A stretch of 9,008 nucleotides of DNA. Source: an uncultured Planctomycetia bacterium (GTDB taxonomy: Bacteria > Planctomycetota > UBA1135 > GCA-002686595). Below are positions 1 to 5,193 of the stretch, piece by piece. Location of the stretch: positions 1 to 9,008 of the forward strand of contig CALFYL010000247.1 in assembly GCA_937952135.1 (NCBI GenBank), given 5' to 3'. Position 1 is the stretch's first letter. Every line of letters starts with the position of its first letter. The notes beneath the pieces were generated by a model that saw nothing but the letters and a program-made list of their open reading frames with translations, ran no database searches and was not told where the DNA came from. Made by a program: the position numbers and the translations under genes.

Positions 1-28
1 GTGGCGGCAGTTTTTCGCTTCGCCTGGA

Positions 29-133
29 TACGGAGCCAGAGCAAATTCTCCCCGCTACTCCAGCGCGAGGGGGACTCTGGCGCCGCGAACGGCCTCCGCT
101 GAGATGGCGGGGAGAATTTGCTCTGGCTCCGTA
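29..133. repeat. 105-bp foldback element with perfect 27-bp inverted ends
   Basis: Positions 29-55 (starting TACGGAGCCAGAGC) are the exact reverse complement of 107-133 (ending GCTCTGGCTCCGTA), a perfect 27-bp inverted repeat around a 51-base centre. The pairing continues imperfectly inward: 62-70 pairs with 93-100 with one extra base, so almost the whole element can fold into one long hairpin. There is no coding potential and no T-run on either side, so a simple intrinsic terminator is unlikely. No clear target-site duplication is visible. The form fits a dispersed palindromic (REP-like) repeat or a MITE-like element; the name is inference because copy number cannot be seen from one window. 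Confidence 0.8.
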
Positions 134-238
134 CCTCAGCTTCGTATTCGGATCGGCGACGCACCCGGCGCGCCAGAGCGTGGGGCGGGACTACCGGACC
201 TCGCGCTGGAAGGGTCGATCGGATCCTCGGGCTGTCGG

Positions 239-526
239 TCACCCCGTGCGGCGCAGTCGCTTGACGCTGCGCTCGGGTTTGCTCGCTGCGAGGTCGTGCT
301 GGGCCTGAAGGTTGGTCCAGAACTCAGGAGTGGTGCCCAGCGCGCCGGCGAGCAGCCACGCGGTCTCGGCGCTGACGCCGCGGCGGCCGCGCACGATCTC
401 GTTGACTCGTTGCAGCGGCACGCCAAGGTGTGCGGCCAGATCGACTTGTGTGACGGCCAGCGGCTCGAGGAACTCCTCGCGCAGGATCACGCCAGGGTGG
501 GTCGGGATGCGGTTCTTGGGGTGCAC
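239..526 (-). CDS. higA: HigA-family antitoxin (XRE-type helix-turn-helix)
   Basis: A 95-residue antitoxin of the HigA/VapI family, expected to bind and neutralise the HigB toxin encoded just upstream and to repress the shared promoter. The N-terminus carries the family hallmark HPGVILREEFLEPLAVTQ (residues 10-27). A helix-turn-helix follows at about residues 26-51 (TQVDLAAHLGVPLQRVNEIV then GRRGV), then the typical LLAGALGTTPEFWTNLQ stretch (58-74). The start is the GTG at 526-524: a GAGG Shine-Dalgarno lies 8 bases upstream, and homologues begin just before the HPG motif. The frame stays open further upstream to 610, but that part only shadows the toxin gene. The toxin stop codon is 10 bases upstream, so the pair is one transcript. 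The C-terminal tail is basic (KPERSVKRLRR). Confidence 0.92.
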   Translation of the reverse strand: MHPKNRIPTHPGVILREEFLEPLAVTQVDLAAHLGVPLQRVNEIVRGRRGVSAETAWLLAGALGTTPEFWTNLQAQHDLAASKPERSVKRLRRTG

Positions 527-534
527 GTTGGGAG

Positions 535-538
535 CCTC
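535..538 (-). promoter_or_regulatory. Shine-Dalgarno of higA, overlapping the higB stop
   Basis: On the minus strand, GAGG (538-535) lies 8 bases before the GTG at 526-524 and overlaps the toxin's TGA (539-537). It supports the short antitoxin start rather than a longer one inside higB. The overlap suggests translational coupling of toxin and antitoxin. Confidence 0.6.
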
Positions 539-827
539 AGTGGTAGTCGACCAGGCGGACGCTCGCCGGCCCGGCGTCGGTCCAGCGGAACACGAGGCGC
601 CACTGGTCATTGACCCGGATGGAGTGAAGTCCGCGGAGGTCGCCGCGCAACGCTTCGAGCCGATTGCCTGGCGGCACGAGCAGATCGCGCAACTCGGCGG
701 CGGCGTTCAGCATGTCGAGCTTGCGCAGGGCGACCTTCACCATGTCCTTGGGGAGACTTCGCGTCCGCCGATCGGAGGCGCCGTGGAAGAGGGCCTCGGT
801 GGCGGCATCGCCGAACGACTGGATCAC
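537..827 (-). CDS. higB: HigB-family toxin (RelE/ParE superfamily mRNA interferase)
   Basis: A 96-residue toxin of the HigB branch of the RelE superfamily. Characterised members cut mRNA on the ribosome. The protein opens with MIQSFGD, as HigB proteins do (MI.SF), and keeps the core GNRLEALRGDLRGLHSIRVN (54-73), then DQWRLVF (74-80) and the C-terminal VDYH. This full length and the conserved Arg, Trp and His positions suggest an intact toxin. The start is GTG at 827-825: an in-frame TAG lies only three codons upstream (839-837), so no earlier start exists. There is no Shine-Dalgarno, but a promoter-like sequence would place the transcript start on the GTG itself. Toxin precedes antitoxin, the normal order for higBA and the reverse of most TA pairs. 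Such pairs are often horizontally acquired; no integrase or cassette site was seen here. Confidence 0.92.
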   Translation of the reverse strand: MIQSFGDAATEALFHGASDRRTRSLPKDMVKVALRKLDMLNAAAELRDLLVPPGNRLEALRGDLRGLHSIRVNDQWRLVFRWTDAGPASVRLVDYH

Positions 828-833
828 CCGTGG

Positions 834-862
834 AGTCTAGTCGTTGCCTGGATGCCGTGCAA
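834..862 (-). promoter_or_regulatory. Candidate sigma-70-type promoter of higBA
   Basis: On the minus strand, TTGCAC (862-857) and TAGACT (839-834) are separated by exactly 17 bases. The -10 element ends 6 bases before the GTG of higB, so transcription would begin at or next to the start codon. An inverted repeat, GTTGC (843-847) and GCAAC (859-863) with an 11-base gap, overlaps the -35 box and the spacer. It is a candidate operator for HigA autoregulation, but it is short and unproven. The -35 box matches the consensus only in TTG. Confidence 0.45.
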
Positions 863-1241
863 CCGTGGCAAGGGCGGGCAGCCCGGCTCGCGCTGACGTT
901 CGTGCAGCTGCAACCGGCCAGGCTCGTCGGGTGCAACGCAAGTCGGTCCGCATGGACGTCTAGCGAGGGAGCGGGCGTCCGTGTCTGCAGGCCCGTGCGG
1001 CCGCAAGTGGGTCGCGCGTGTTCGCTGGAGTTCGCTAACGACTTCTCCAGCTTGGCGACCGTGTCGGAGTCGTAACCGCTCGGGTCGCAAACGCGCGGTA
1101 CATCGGAGGGGTCGCGGGCGAGCTGGCGTGCGCCGGGCGTCCGCGCGATGACGGCTCTGGCCACCGCGGTTCGTTGCTGCGGAGCGTTGCGTTCGGCGCG
1201 AGCCCTGCGCGGCGCGGCCCCTCCGCCCTTGTCCAATTCGC
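863..1241. other. Non-coding stretch between the divergent higBA and secreted-protein genes
   Basis: About 380 bases with no convincing gene on either strand. Frames are open, but the translations are rich in Arg, Ala, Cys and Ser, resemble no family I know and lack ribosome binding sites. Visible structure: GTGCAAC occurs as a direct repeat at 857-863 and 931-937, with a third TGCAAC at 909-914; a perfect 10-bp palindrome TGCAGCTGCA lies at 903-912; and a hairpin can form between CATGGACG (951-958) and CGTCCGTG (976-983). I recognise no tRNA or riboswitch. The stretch must hold the promoter of the secreted-protein gene, but no clear -35/-10 pair was found. Confidence 0.5.
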
Positions 1242-1246
1242 AGGAG
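1242..1246 (+). promoter_or_regulatory. Shine-Dalgarno of the secreted-protein gene
   Basis: AGGAG lies 6 bases before the ATG at 1253. It decides the start: the frame is open further upstream, but only the 1253 start gives a signal peptide at the very N-terminus. Confidence 0.8.
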
Positions 1247-1252
1247 TTGCAC

Positions 1253-2326
1253 ATGAAGTGTCTCACCTCCGCCCTGCTCTCGATCGCCGCAACGTTGACG
1301 GGACTCGCCGCGCCGGCGCGCGCTCAGTTCGATTGTCCGGTGATTCCCAGCGAGTCGCACTTCGCGCTCGACGGCCAATCGATCCTCGGTCCGCTGGTCA
1401 ATTCCCTCGGTGCTCCCGTGCAGATGCAGGGCGAGTGCGGACTGGAGTTGCTCGCCGGCGCCAATGGCCAGGTCCTGTTCCGCGTCGGCGTGCTGGAGGT
1501 CCTCACCGTCGACGACCTGCGCCTGGAAGTGCTGTGCTTGCCGCTCGTGCAGACGCCGGCGGCCGTCGACATCGAGGACCTGCGGATCTTCGTCGACTCG
1601 AACGCCTTCGCGCGCGGGCCCGGCGGGCAAGTCGACCTGCAGACCTTCGGCACGATCCTGGGCGGGGAGTTGACGCTCACCTTGCTCGGCGGACAGGTGT
1701 TCCAGCAAGACCTCGCGGGCACGCACGTGCAGGTGACCGCGCGCACGGGCTGGTTGACGTCGGGCAACGCGGGCGCGGGCGTGCAGCTCGATCTGCCGCT
1801 CGAGTTCGAGCTCGCGTGCGGGGATCTCGGGCTGCTGTACGGCCTCGGCGTGCACCTCGACGGCCGCGTTCTCGCGCGCCGTCAGTACCCCGACGCGGCG
1901 ACGTACTGCACGGCGAGCCCGAACTCGCTCGGCTGCTCGGCGGCGATCAGCTCGGCGGGCGTGCCGAGCACCACCGCGGGCCAGAGCTTCGTCATCCGCG
2001 GCGATCAATTGCGCAACAACAAGGTCGGCCTGCTGTTCTTCGGCGTGAACGGCCGCGCGACGATTCCGTTCCACGGCGGCACGCTGTGCGCGGCGCCTCC
2101 GCTGACGCGCACGCCGCTGCGTTCGACGGGCGGCGACGCTGCGCCGGCGGTGAATTGCTCGGGAGAGTTGGCGCTCGACTTCAACGACTGGCTGTGGGAC
2201 CAGCCGCTGACAAGTGAATTCCGTTTGCCCGGCACCCAGTTCCAGTGCCAGTGGTGGTCGCGCGATCCGAACGTCGCATCGACGACCGTGTTCAGCAACG
2301 CGCTGGAGTTCACGCTCGGTCTGTGA
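1253..2326 (+). CDS. Secreted protein of unknown function with a C-terminal Cys-rich module
   Basis: A 357-residue protein with a classical Sec signal peptide: MKCLTSALLS, a hydrophobic core to about residue 20, then PARA|Q, with cleavage likely after Ala24. No membrane anchor or lipobox follows, so it should be soluble in the periplasm or outside the cell. Residues 28-205 are a Leu/Val/Gly-rich region, probably beta-strands, that I do not recognise. Residues 218-357 form a distinct module: YCTA (218-221), GC (227-228), RNNKVGLLFFGVNG (254-267), GGTLC (275-279), NCSG (301-304), QCQWWSRDP (331-339) and a C-terminal FSNALEFTL. I associate modules of this pattern with many secreted proteins of Planctomycetota, from memory only. 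The mature protein keeps nine of ten cysteines, which suggests disulfides. It converges on the methyltransferase gene and appears monocistronic. No enzymatic motif is visible and I assign no function. Confidence 0.88.
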   Translation: MKCLTSALLSIAATLTGLAAPARAQFDCPVIPSESHFALDGQSILGPLVNSLGAPVQMQGECGLELLAGANGQVLFRVGVLEVLTVDDLRLEVLCLPLVQTPAAVDIEDLRIFVDSNAFARGPGGQVDLQTFGTILGGELTLTLLGGQVFQQDLAGTHVQVTARTGWLTSGNAGAGVQLDLPLEFELACGDLGLLYGLGVHLDGRVLARRQYPDAATYCTASPNSLGCSAAISSAGVPSTTAGQSFVIRGDQLRNNKVGLLFFGVNGRATIPFHGGTLCAAPPLTRTPLRSTGGDAAPAVNCSGELALDFNDWLWDQPLTSEFRLPGTQFQCQWWSRDPNVASTTVFSNALEFTLGL

Positions 2327-2358
2327 ACCCTGCACTCGCGCGAGCGAAAGCGATCGAA

Positions 2359-2396
2359 GCGCGACCCGTGTCGGATTCCACCGGCGCGGGTCGCGC
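2359..2396. terminator. Candidate bidirectional terminator hairpin between convergent genes
   Basis: GCGCGACCCG (2359-2368) pairs perfectly with CGGGTCGCGC (2387-2396). Inside the 18-base loop, CGG (2372-2374) can pair with CCG (2381-2383). It lies in the 87-base gap between the stop codons of two convergent genes, where a shared terminator is expected. There is no U-run on either strand, so it may instead stabilise the 3' ends or assist Rho. Confidence 0.5.
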
Positions 2397-2413
2397 GGCC
2401 TTCGCGCGTCGCA

Positions 2414-3064
2414 TCACGCGCGGCGCCGAGCCACGACGACCACCTTGTCCGACAGGTAGGGGAGTTTGCGGACCGGTTCGAAGGCGAGGAACTCGAGACC
2501 CGCGGCGTCGAGCTCTCGCAAGATCTCCGCGTGCGACAGCGCATTGGGCGCGTGGTCGCGCAGGCCGAGCGCGGCGCGCGCACGGGCCCAGAGCGACTTG
2601 AACGCGCGGTCGTGCCGGTAATCCACGACGATGCCCATGCGCGCGACGCGCGCCATCTCGCGCAGGAACGCTCGGCGCAGCTGCGCATCGCGCACGAGGT
2701 GCAACAGCCGAATGCACGCCACGGCGTCCACGCTCGCGTCGCGCAGCGGGAGCCGCGAGAGATCCGCGCACACCAGCGGCGCGGCGCTCTTCGTGCGCGT
2801 CTGCTGGAGCATCGCGAAGGCCGCGTCGCCGCCGAGGTAGCGCGGCACGGCGCCGCTGAGCCAGCTCGTGAAGCGTCCGGCGCCGCAGGGGATGTCGAGC
2901 ACGCTCTCGAGCTTGCCGAGGCGCGCGAGACCGCGTTCGACGGCGCGGCGCTTGCGTTCATCCCTTCGCCGTCCGCCCGCGGTGCTCCAACGCTCGTCGT
3001 AGCGCGCGGCCACCGCGGGATCGCGGTAGACGCCGAGCTTGTCTCCGTCGCTTTGGATCGGCAC
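2414..3064 (-). CDS. Class I SAM-dependent methyltransferase, substrate unknown
   Basis: A methyltransferase with a Rossmann fold of the Methyltransf_11/25 type. Counted from the GTG at 3064-3062 it has 216 residues. Motif I is VLDIPCGAGRF (55-65), with GGD (78-80) supplying the acidic residue after strand 2, ADLSRLPLRDASVDAV (100-115) as the motif II/III region and FLREMARVAR (133-142) as the usual post-core helix. The C-terminus ends with LPYLSDKVVVVARRR, as in several methyltransferases of small-molecule or lipid type. Start choice is uncertain: TTG at 3100 adds 12 residues, an in-frame stop lies two codons above it, and neither start has a clear Shine-Dalgarno. GTG was preferred because the extra residues look unconserved and TTG starts are rarer. 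It is head-to-head with mnmD, so any promoter must overlap coding DNA. No neighbour points to a substrate. Confidence 0.87.
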   Translation of the reverse strand: MPIQSDGDKLGVYRDPAVAARYDERWSTAGGRRRDERKRRAVERGLARLGKLESVLDIPCGAGRFTSWLSGAVPRYLGGDAAFAMLQQTRTKSAAPLVCADLSRLPLRDASVDAVACIRLLHLVRDAQLRRAFLREMARVARMGIVVDYRHDRAFKSLWARARAALGLRDHAPNALSHAEILRELDAAGLEFLAFEPVRKLPYLSDKVVVVARRRA

Positions 3065-3098
3065 GCGGCGAAGCGTGGCGCGGCGCGGGCCGAGCTGC

Positions 3099-3103
3099 AA
3101 GGA
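3099..3103 (+). promoter_or_regulatory. Shine-Dalgarno of mnmD
   Basis: AAGGA ends 7 bases before the ATG at 3111 and fixes that start over in-frame upstream codons from 3039. It lies next to or inside the 5' end of the opposite-strand methyltransferase, depending on which start that gene uses. Confidence 0.65.
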
Positions 3104-3110
3104 TCAGGCG

Positions 3111-3914
3111 ATGACGTGGCAAGCGCTGCTCACCGACGACGGCTCGTGGACCCTGCGCCACGGGCCAAGCGGCGCGACGTGCCACTCGACCGCCGGCGCG
3201 TGGACGCAGGCGTGCGAGCGCTACATCGCTCCGTGTCGGCTCGCGGAACTTGGCGCGGAGCCGCGCGTCGTGCGGCTGCTCGACATCGGAACGGGGCTCG
3301 GCCTCAATCTCGCGGCTGCGTTCGACGCGCTCGAACCGACGCGCGCGCAACTCGAAGTGCTGTCGCTCGAGTTCGATCCCGCCGCGATCGAGGCGGGCCT
3401 CGAGCTCGGTCCGTGGCCCGAACCCGCCGCCCGCGCGCTCGCCCGCGTCCGCCCGGCGCTCGCGAGCGCCGTGCACGCCCGCGACGAGCAGCGCGTCGAG
3501 CTTCCCAGCCGCCACGACGGCTCGGCGCGCGGCGGTCTGCGTGTGTGGCTCGGCGACGCCCGCCAGCGCGGCGCGGAGCTCGCGCGTGAGCGCTTCGACG
3601 CCGTGTTCCTCGATCCGTTCGCGCCGCGCGACGCCCCCCAGCTCTGGGAAGCGCCCTTTCTCCGCCACGTCGCACTGGCGATGGCGCCGCACGCGATCCT
3701 ATCGACCTACAGCGCCTCGCTCGAGGTTCGCGCGCGCCTCGCCGCCGCCGGGCTGCGCGTCGGACTCGGCCCGCGGGTCGGCCGCAAGGCCCAAGGCACG
3801 CTCGCGAGCTTCACCGCGCCTTTGCCGGAACTGCACCCGCGCCTTCAGCGGCGCATCGCAAGCCGCGGCGCGGCCCGCCGCGTGCGCCCCGACGCGCCTC
3901 CAGGGGCCGCTTGA
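3111..3914 (+). CDS. mnmD: Stand-alone MnmD-like tRNA 5-methylaminomethyl-2-thiouridine methyltransferase
   Basis: A 267-residue protein matching the methyltransferase half of bifunctional MnmC (Methyltransf_30, formerly DUF752). The family uses SAM to methylate the aminomethyl group at wobble U34 of certain tRNAs in the cytoplasm. Diagnostic features in order: T-L-x-x-G near the N-terminus and CHSTAGAWTQACERYI (24-39, equivalent to the HSxxGAxxEa motif), SAM motif I LLDIGTGLGLN (56-66), LEFDP (86-90), WLGDAR (146-151), FLDPFAPRDAPQLW (166-179), ILSTYSAS (196-203) and VGRKAQGTLASF (223-234). The FAD-dependent oxidase domain of MnmC is absent, so this is the single-domain form. Residues about 120-142 (ARDEQRVELPSRHDGSARGG) look like a family-variable insertion. 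The tail after 235 is Arg/Ala/Pro-rich and probably flexible. It is divergent from the other methyltransferase and 198 bases ahead of tatA, so it is likely its own unit. Confidence 0.85.
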   Translation: MTWQALLTDDGSWTLRHGPSGATCHSTAGAWTQACERYIAPCRLAELGAEPRVVRLLDIGTGLGLNLAAAFDALEPTRAQLEVLSLEFDPAAIEAGLELGPWPEPAARALARVRPALASAVHARDEQRVELPSRHDGSARGGLRVWLGDARQRGAELARERFDAVFLDPFAPRDAPQLWEAPFLRHVALAMAPHAILSTYSASLEVRARLAAAGLRVGLGPRVGRKAQGTLASFTAPLPELHPRLQRRIASRGAARRVRPDAPPGAA

Positions 3915-3988
3915 CGCACCGCAAGCTCGCCCGGCCTTTCACGGGCCAAAAAGCGCTCCGCGCACTGCGGGATCGCGCGGCGATTCCC

Positions 3989-3994
3989 TACAAT
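3989..3994 (+). promoter_or_regulatory. Candidate -10 element ahead of tatA
   Basis: TACAAT matches the sigma-70 -10 consensus at five of six positions and is the only AT-rich hexamer of this kind in the gap between mnmD and tatA. The -35 region (around 3966-3971, TGCGGG) is poor. Transcription would start near 4001, giving a leader of about 110 bases for the tatA operon. Confidence 0.35.
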
Positions 3995-4034
3995 CGAGTT
4001 CGATCCGCGAACCGTCATTCGAGTCCATCCTGGA

Positions 4035-4093
4035 CGCCCTCGGTGCCGTCGGCGACTTGCCGTACGCGGGCGAGGGGCCGGCGACCGAAGGCG
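4035..4093 (+). promoter_or_regulatory. Structured 5' leader of tatA (long imperfect hairpin)
   Basis: CGCCCTCGGT (4035-4044) pairs with ACCGAAGGCG (4084-4093) with a single mismatch. After one bulged base, GCCG (4045-4048) pairs with CGGC (4079-4082). A smaller hairpin, CGGC (4050-4053) with GCCG (4059-4062), sits in the loop. The structure ends 19 bases before the tatA ATG and leaves the purine-rich AAAGAAG (4097-4103) single-stranded. No known riboswitch class is recognised. GC-rich DNA forms such stems often, so a regulatory role is inference. Confidence 0.3.
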
Positions 4094-4112
4094 CGGAAAG
4101 AAGAACCTCGTC

Positions 4113-4367
4113 ATGGAACAGCCGCTTTCGAACTCCCTCCCCTTGGCCCTCGGTGGGCTGGGCACGATGGAGATGGTCATCATCCTGGCCGTCGTGCTCC
4201 TGCTCTTCGGCGCGCGCAAGCTGCCGGCGCTCGCGGAGTCGATGGGGGCCAGCATCAGCTCGTTCAAGAAGGGCATGAAGTCGAACGCGGAGACCGGGGC
4301 TCTTCCGGACGGCAAAGCGCCCGCCGAGACCAAGCGGACGATCGAGCACGATTCCAACGCACACTGA
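4113..4367 (+). CDS. tatA: TatA/E-family twin-arginine translocase subunit
   Basis: An 84-residue inner-membrane protein that forms the pore-like component of the Tat pathway, which exports folded proteins including cofactor-loaded redox enzymes. The conserved pattern is intact: GGLGTMEM (14-21) with Glu20 at the polar position of the membrane helix, a hydrophobic segment VIILAVVLLLFG (22-33) with the Phe-Gly hinge, ARKLPAL (34-40) and an amphipathic helix through SSFKKGMK (49-56). A short charged tail follows. The ATG at 4113 is preferred over the internal ATG at 4167, because the internal start would delete the conserved GLGT entry to the helix. The ribosome binding site is weak (AAAGAAG at 4097-4103). 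No tatC or tatB is in the window, so it must work with a TatC encoded elsewhere. It heads a likely operon with mobA 49 bases downstream. Confidence 0.93.
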   Translation: MEQPLSNSLPLALGGLGTMEMVIILAVVLLLFGARKLPALAESMGASISSFKKGMKSNAETGALPDGKAPAETKRTIEHDSNAH

Positions 4368-4416
4368 TCCACCCGCGCGGGCCTTGGCGGCGGCTGAGGG
4401 CCGCGGGCCCGACTCG

Positions 4417-5193
4417 ATGACCCAAGCCCACGAGCCTGTCGACGCTTCGTCTCCGGCGCGCCGCGCCGCGCGGACGGGCGTCGTGCTTTGTGGGGGCCGC
4501 AGCCAGCGCATGGGGCGCGACAAGGCGCTGATCGAGGTCGGCGGACGGGCGCTGATCGAGCACGCGGTCGCGGCCCTGGACGGCGTGTGCGGCGAGGTGC
4601 TGCTCGCCTGTGGAGGCGCGCCGCGGTACGAGCACCTCGGGCGGCGGCTGGTGCTCGACCTGCGCCCCGGCGGCGCGACGGAGCTCGGACCTTTGGCCGG
4701 CTTGGCGGCCGCGCTGGAGGCGACACGAACGGAATGGCTGGTCGCGCTGGCCTGCGACATGCCCGGCGCCGAGCCGGAGCTGCTCGAGGAACTCGCTCGC
4801 TTCGCCGAAGCCGGCGAACTCGACGTCGCGATGCTCGCCACCGAGGCGGGCCCCGAACCTCTCTGCGCTGTGTACCGGCAGACTTGCTCGTGGGCGGCGC
4901 GCGAGGCCTTGGAACGCGGCGAGATGCGGCTCACAGCCTTTCATGCGGGTCGAGCGTCGTCCGCGGCCGGCGCCCGCGCCTTGCGCGTGGCCACGCTGCA
5001 CGCCGAAGCGCTCTCGCTCCCGCTGCGTGCGCGGCTTCCGCGCGCGATCCGCAACCTGAACACACCCGCCGACGTTCTGTCGGTCGAACGCGCGTCGCTC
5101 GAGCCGGGGGACCTCGATCCAGAGTCCGGCGACGGCGCCGACGCACCCGACGCAGCCCAGGCGCCCAGCGAACTCCGAGCGCTCCGAACATGA
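4417..5193 (+). CDS. mobA: Molybdenum cofactor guanylyltransferase (MobA)
   Basis: A 258-residue cytoplasmic nucleotidyltransferase that transfers GMP from GTP to molybdopterin cofactor to make the MGD form used by DMSO-reductase-family enzymes. Diagnostic motifs: the nucleotide-binding loop LCGGRSQRMGRDKAL (24-38, usually LAGG; here Ala is Cys), GPLAGLAAAL (91-100), the metal-binding LACDMP (111-116), EPLCAVY (147-153) and NLNTPADV (213-220). The last 35 or so residues (after VERASLEPG) are an acidic Ala/Asp/Pro tail beyond the usual MobA end. The ATG at 4417 was chosen; a TTG at 4384 would add 11 residues, and neither has a strong Shine-Dalgarno. The stop overlaps the next gene's start as ATGA (5190-5193). 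Beside tatA this makes sense, since MGD enzymes are loaded with cofactor before Tat export. No molybdoenzyme gene is in the window. Confidence 0.88.
   Translation: MTQAHEPVDASSPARRAARTGVVLCGGRSQRMGRDKALIEVGGRALIEHAVAALDGVCGEVLLACGGAPRYEHLGRRLVLDLRPGGATELGPLAGLAAALEATRTEWLVALACDMPGAEPELLEELARFAEAGELDVAMLATEAGPEPLCAVYRQTCSWAAREALERGEMRLTAFHAGRASSAAGARALRVATLHAEALSLPLRARLPRAIRNLNTPADVLSVERASLEPGDLDPESGDGADAPDAAQAPSELRALRT

Noticed and set aside
835..1040. Possible integron attC site next to higBA (GTCTAG words at 835-840 and 958-963, GCTAAC near 1033)
   Set aside because: The words do not form the paired R and L boxes needed for an attC, and no integrase or cassette array is seen.
830..1075. 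An 81-codon plus-strand frame in the gap upstream of higBA
   Set aside because: It has no ribosome binding site, no recognisable motif and a composition unlike the real proteins here. The first codons overlap the higB promoter.
824..2335. A 503-codon open frame on the minus strand opposite the secreted-protein gene
   Set aside because: The translation is Arg/Ala/Gln-rich with no domain, and the opposite strand has a signal peptide, a ribosome binding site and a recognisable module. It is a GC-driven shadow.
3929..3946. GCCCG/CGGGC hairpin just after mnmD as a terminator
   Set aside because: The stem is only 5 bp and is followed by A residues rather than a U-run, so it is too weak to call.
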